Source: Psococerastis gibbosa
Lineage: Eukaryota; Arthropoda; Insecta; Psocodea; Psocidae
Assembly (NCBI GenBank): GCA_963971405.1
Contig: OZ020487.1
Coordinates: 39,343,039 to 39,407,038 of the forward strand
Length of the DNA stretch: 64,000 bases
Direction: 5' to 3'
In this document: piece by piece, positions 48,501 through 54,500 of the stretch
How the letters are laid out: the number at the start of each line of letters is the position of its first letter
Numbering within the stretch: the stretch's first letter is position 1
The notes under the pieces: model-generated
What the model was told of the DNA's origin: nothing
Database searches by the model: none
The model's input: the letters and a program-made list of their open reading frames with translations, nothing else
Program-made: the position numbers and the translations under genes

Positions 48501-51500
48501 GGAAAATTGGGGAAATCCTTTCAACTGTTTTCAGATAAGGGTTCAAATGAAAATTCACGAGAGAATCAATTTTTGTTTGTCAAGTAAATACGAAATACAG
48601 AAATACATTTTTCGCGGCTTCTTCAAAATGATCCCTATGATTTTATCTTGTACGTTTCAGGAGTTTTGCTTGGATTTGTTCGAGCCACAAGGAAATGGCA
48701 GAAGACGGCGGAGGTCAACGTTGCCTGAATTTTTGCCGAGCCCTTCTGCACTGACACATCGCTTCAACAGCAACCAGTCGGCAAAGTTTCACGAGAACAT
48801 TGAGTACACAGTCCTCATGCCAGGAGGTAAACAACAGAACATACTCGAAAATTTACTTCATTGTATACTGAGCCATAAGTTACAGAGGCGTAAAGTTGTA
48901 GAATGATGGCTGGGCAAAACTTAGTAGACCTTCCTTATGATCTCATCATTGTAAAGTATAGCTGTAGATTTGCAAAGCTAAAAAGGAATGCTTACATTCA
49001 TATTGCTGCAAAGGGGACCATGAAGTATGAATCACGTCTTACATTGCTCGAGGCTGGGGGGACCGTGCGGTCCGTGCCCCCCCCCCCCCCCCCCCGCCAA
49101 CTTTACGCCCCTGATAAGTTATGATGTGCAGCAACATGTCAAGACTCCAAACTGAACAGTGTGCATTCATTGATCACGCATCTCAATAGCTGTATACATC
49201 AGAGTTGAGATCCCAAATACCGTCAAAAGAAGAGCAAATATTTACTGGGTTGATAGGCTGTGTAGGATGATAAGTGTATCAATGGAGTTCTTGCGCAGAT
49301 AAATTCAACAGGGATGCTATACATGGAGCGTGGAGTCAATGGAGATGTCGTTCGGACAACCATTGGGTGGTGCTTAATTATGTTTTGCTTATGTAACTTT
49401 CGGACAAACTACATTGTTTGTCCGAATGTAACGTCACTACGATACATCTCCATTGAAGCTTGGAAATAAAAACCGGGTTAACCGCCAAAATAATTAATTT
49501 GAGTTATCACGATTTTTTTATGCTATATTGCAAGACACTATATGACACTCTTGCCATTCATCTACCTAATCTACCAACTGCAACTACAATTTTTCCACTG
49601 TAGCTTGGCGCCGTTTTCAGGACATTGGCCATATCTCTTGGATCACCAAGTTCCTACACACCCCCGACATCATATCAAACCATATGACCGCTGCCAAGTA
49701 GTCTTTCTCAAACAACGAAAACCCCAAAATCGGCCTTTTTGAGCTGCTCCTGTATTGTATTGAAGTGATAAAACTAATTTCGAATTTTTGGCGGCTAACC
49801 CGGTTTTTATTTCCAGGCTTCAATTAACAATCACTTAAATGTTGAATATCCCTTGAATCTCCAATTTCCATGTATTAGTTGGAAAATTTTAAACGAATTT
49901 TTTAAGGGCCAACCGGAGTCGCCTATATTCCATTTTCTTTTCAAACTTCAATTTCTCATGAAATATGGAACGCAGAACAATGAAAAAATTCTGAGTCGCA
50001 AGAAAACATTTTCTCCTAATTTTGATATATCGTACGTGGCCGTAACTAACCACAATTCGCCACAGTTGATGATGAACTCCTTTAATTTGAACTCCTGAGT
50101 GACCGTTATTTTTTTGCGGCGTATCAAGTTCACTAACTATAGCCGATCGGTATTGATGATTGCAACATGCTATATATCAAAATTAGGAGAAAAAATTCTT
50201 CTTGTGACTCAGCATTTTTTCATTGTTCGATATTTCATCAGAAATTGAAGTTTGCACAGACATGGAATATATCGGCGACTCCGGTTTGCCATTAAGCCTA
50301 CGGAGAAATCCCTAGTTTGTGTAAGTATTTTAGTTAGTATGTCTCTGCAAAAAAATCTTCTGTGTCTATGGGTTCCCTCCTTTTTTTTATTATTCATGGG
50401 CTTTTCACGGACGTAGATAGTGTGGCCCACTAAACCTTGCCTTGCCCTATTGGTTATTGGACATTATTGGTATTGTTTACGAATGAATTTCTAGACATTG
50501 GCAAATTGGTTCTCTCCCCTATATTATGTCATACAAGTCAAGACATGTAGCGTAGTGGTACAATACAATACAATATATATTTCCTTTAAATTATACAATG
50601 CATGTAAAGTATAAGATAAAATCGTCAGTGTCGTCAAAATCAGGTAGTTCTGTCATTGTCATTGTGCTAGTGCCTCAGTGACAGTGTAGAAAGCTTTCTC
50701 TAAGAGATGGTTTCTAAGCATTTTAGGGAAGATAGAAGCATTTCTCGCCGCTCTCAGTTCAATCGGGAGTTTTCTAAGGTAGGCGAAACCTTGTAGTATT
50801 GAATCCAGTCGCTCACACTTGGCTGTGCGTGGCGCTGGCCTTACAAGGTCTCCCCGTTGCCTCGTGTTGTAGATGTGAGTGTCCCCGTTTTGTTTAAATA
50901 TCCCCCACACCTCAGGCTTTAAGATATGTAAGATGCAGCTAAATATGTATAGACTTGGGGCTGTCATGATTTTTAATGATTTGAAGTGAGAGCGACAACT
51001 GTCACGAGGTCCCAGTTTTAGCATGTAGCGCACTCCCCTCTTTTGAAGCCTGAGTACAGCGTCCGTGTTCCCTACGGAGGTCCCTCCCCAGGCCAATGTG
51101 CCGTAGTTTATATGGCTCATTACAAGTGAGTGGTAGGCCTGGAGGGTTACCTCTGGAGGACTCACAGAGCTAAGGCGCCTGACTACAAAGAGGCCACTGT
51201 TTAGTTTTTTAATAGCTCAGCCACGTGTTTATTCCAGTTCCTTGTCAACTTGCATTCCTAAGTATCTGACGCTATCGGTTGCAGTTACTGGTTGTCCTGC
51301 TATGCATGGGTATATGTCAACCTCAGGTTGGGAGTTAGAGGATACTGTTAGTTGCGTTTTTGAGTGCCCATGTGTGGCAAATTCGAGTCTTATGTCATCT
51401 AGCTTTTTAGTGCACATTATCGCAGTCTCTTCTATTGAAGGACCAGTTATAATGAGCGTAGTATCGTCCGCGAACATCAGCCTTTCGTTTTCATTACTTT

Positions 51501-54500
51501 CAAGTAGTGAGTTGACATACAGTAGATAAAAAAGTGGTCCCACAACGGAGCCTTGCCCTACGCCTATGTTGTTTGTAGCTACTTCTGATTGGTAATCCTC
51601 TGTCTGATCTTCCACTTCTGGATTTTGCTCTTGGATTTCTAAGTATTGTTTGCAGTGAGATAGGAAGCTTGCGATTCAGCTTAATGCTTCTCCTTGTATA
51701 CCATAGCACACTAGCTTTTCCAGTAGTAGTTTATGCTGTACGCAGTCGAATGCGGCTGTGAGGTCTAGGTATGCGCCTATTGTGATGAGCTTTTTGACTT
51801 TGTTGTTCAATATGTGCTCGAGTGCTTTGATGACAGCGTCAGTTGCCGATTTACCCTTTTGGAACCCCAGCTGATTATGACTTATTATGCCGTGTTTTTC
51901 AAGGAAAGCTAATAATCTTTTGACAAAAACCTTTTCAAAGACCTTTGAGAAAACAGACTTGAGCGCTATTGGCCTATACTGGTTTATGTCTGTTTTTCAC
52001 CCTTGTTTTTGTATATTGGCTTAATTTTTGCCGTTTTCAGTGCTGTGGGGAATTTTCCTTCCATGAATGACGTATTAATTAAGAATGTTATTGATTGTGC
52101 TAGCGCCTCTGCATTGTTCTTCAGTAATTTTGATGAAATCCCGTCAGCTCTACATGAATGGGTATTTTTTATTTCGGCTATGGTCCTTTTTACTTCAACG
52201 CTATCTGTAGGTGTGATAATAAATGAACTGGATATTTTCTTCATGATACCCAGTGGCCGTGTGCTGTTTCCCTTCCCAATTACAGCTTGAGCTTTTTCGC
52301 TGATTTTTATCGGCTTGCTTATGAAAAAGTTGTTGAAAGCATCTGCAACCTGCTTTGGGTTAGTTAATAAAGCATCCCCTAGTTGGAGAGTTGTTTTTCT
52401 AGTTTTTTCAGTCTTTTGCTGGCGTTCTTGGTTGACTACCTTCAACATGGCCTTCATTTTATGTGGAGCTGACTCAATAATTTTTTTGTTTTCAGCCATT
52501 CTCGCCGCCTGTAGATACTTTTGATATTGCTTGTGCTTCTGGCCAAGCTTCACTCTTACCAAGTTGGACTTTTGGGAATTATATATGTATCTGTTAGAGC
52601 TGTGATTTCTTCTCTTAATCGCATTGCTTCAGGCGTAATTTTAAATGCTTTCCTCTTTTGCGATAGTCTTACTTTCATCTTTGGAAGTGCTACGTTGAAT
52701 GACGCTTGAATTAGTCCACTAAATTCTGCGTAGGCTTCACCAATGTTGGAATGTTGATATACTTCGTTCCAACCAATATTTTTTTTGTATAAGGGATGTG
52801 AAGAACTCATTATATTTTCCACCAAACTTCCTTTGAAACGCATAGCGAGTTTTGCCCTTTTCCTCCAATTTTATCTTCAGAATGGTTGCTAGGTGATCAG
52901 TGAGTTTTGTGTGGACCACTTGTGCTTCATAGTCTCCTTCGTTAGTATGTTCATGTCTGTCATTACCACGGTTCTAGCATTTGTTCCCCCTTCCTTTTCA
53001 ATGCGTAATAGAAGTGCTCTACGTTGGTCCATAGCTTGTTCAATGGTTTCATTGGTTTTTCTAGGTAGTCTATATATACAAGCAACAATATATGTGGCGT
53101 TTTGTATTTTAAATTTCGCTGCAGTGGCTTCCAAAAATTTTTCCACGCAAAGATCATCCACTGGTATGTTGGTCCATTGAATGTTGCTGCTTGTTTTGCA
53201 GTAGATACCGACTCCCCCACCTCTATTTCCGGCCCTGCAATAGCTGTTTACACATTCGTGGTTGTCAATTACGTAATTTTTGACCTCGTGTGATTTTAGG
53301 GCCAGTTCTGTTAGACAGAGGATCGTCGGCTTTACTAACTCTAGTTCTACAAGTAGCTTTTCTTTTTTCCTTGTGGCATATTTAATGTTTTGGTAGAATA
53401 TTGTTACTTGGGGAGGGTGTTTTGTTTGTTCATCTATTCGCTTGCTTGTTTCTTTCCTCTTTTCCTTTGTTTTTTCGCCCTCTGCCGTTTTCTTGCTGGT
53501 CTCGCAACACCTAAAAAAGGTTCCTGTTGAATTTTATCATTCGCCTTATCTTGAAGGGCCCTCCTCATGTTTTTTAATGCTAACGAAGTGGGGGATTCTA
53601 CTTTTACCAGCTGTTTAGGCTCTTTCAGGATTGCTTCGATGCAGTGCAGTACATATAGGCCACAGTCCTTGCCGTTTGCTTGCTGAGGGGCAGGGCTGTC
53701 TATGAATGTGAATGATGCACACAATTTTAGGCAGCTTACTAGATTTAGGGCAGTTTTTAGTGCCGGTCTTCTGTTTAATGTTCCAATGGAGTCCATGTGG
53801 TGGAAGGTTTTTTCCGGTTGTCAAATACGAGTAGGCTCCAGTGGGTCCCAGAATTTCCGTTTTCAGAGTTGTTAATAGGGAGGAATAAGAGCTCCGGGTT
53901 TTGTTTCAACGCGTCTTCCAAATGAGGCCCTGCAGAGTCTGGGTCATTTAACAGGATGTTGGAGATTGTAGGGTTTACGATATGGTCGTTTAGTTTTCGT
54001 TCTATTCCCTCTATATACTGTTGGAGGTCACGATCGTCTAACCATCCATCCTGCGTTCTCATGTTGGGAGTATTAATTGCCTGGATAGTACTATAGTGTT
54101 TAGGTCCACGGCTTAAGCAGGTGTCAAGTGCTGAGTCAGTTTTCTCTGACGCAGTGGCCTCAGCTGTCACACTTTGTTTTGACGTACAGGTAATTAGCCT
54201 GAGCTGATTCCATTCATCGATGTTTTTGTTTGTTGTTGCCACTATAAATCTTGAAAGAGAGTCATCGGCACCAGCTGTTATGTATTTCAAAGAATTGTTT
54301 GTGCCTACCAATGGCAACAATAGCATGTGGAACGCTGTGATAGATGGGATTTTCCTCACGATTTAGCCTTATACAATCACTATGTTGTCAGTGCAACCAC
54401 CTTGCAGTTCATGGACAGTATAGCATTGATTTCTATATTCCTGTACTCCCCGCTTGATTAACTCTTCTTTTCCAATTTGGGTGAATGGGTGATAGTAAGG

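Noticed and set aside
53800-53825. Programmed -1 frameshift site at the A run in the protease
   Set aside because: The zero-frame phase of the run does not match the canonical slippery heptamer, and the element has several other disabling changes; decay is simpler.
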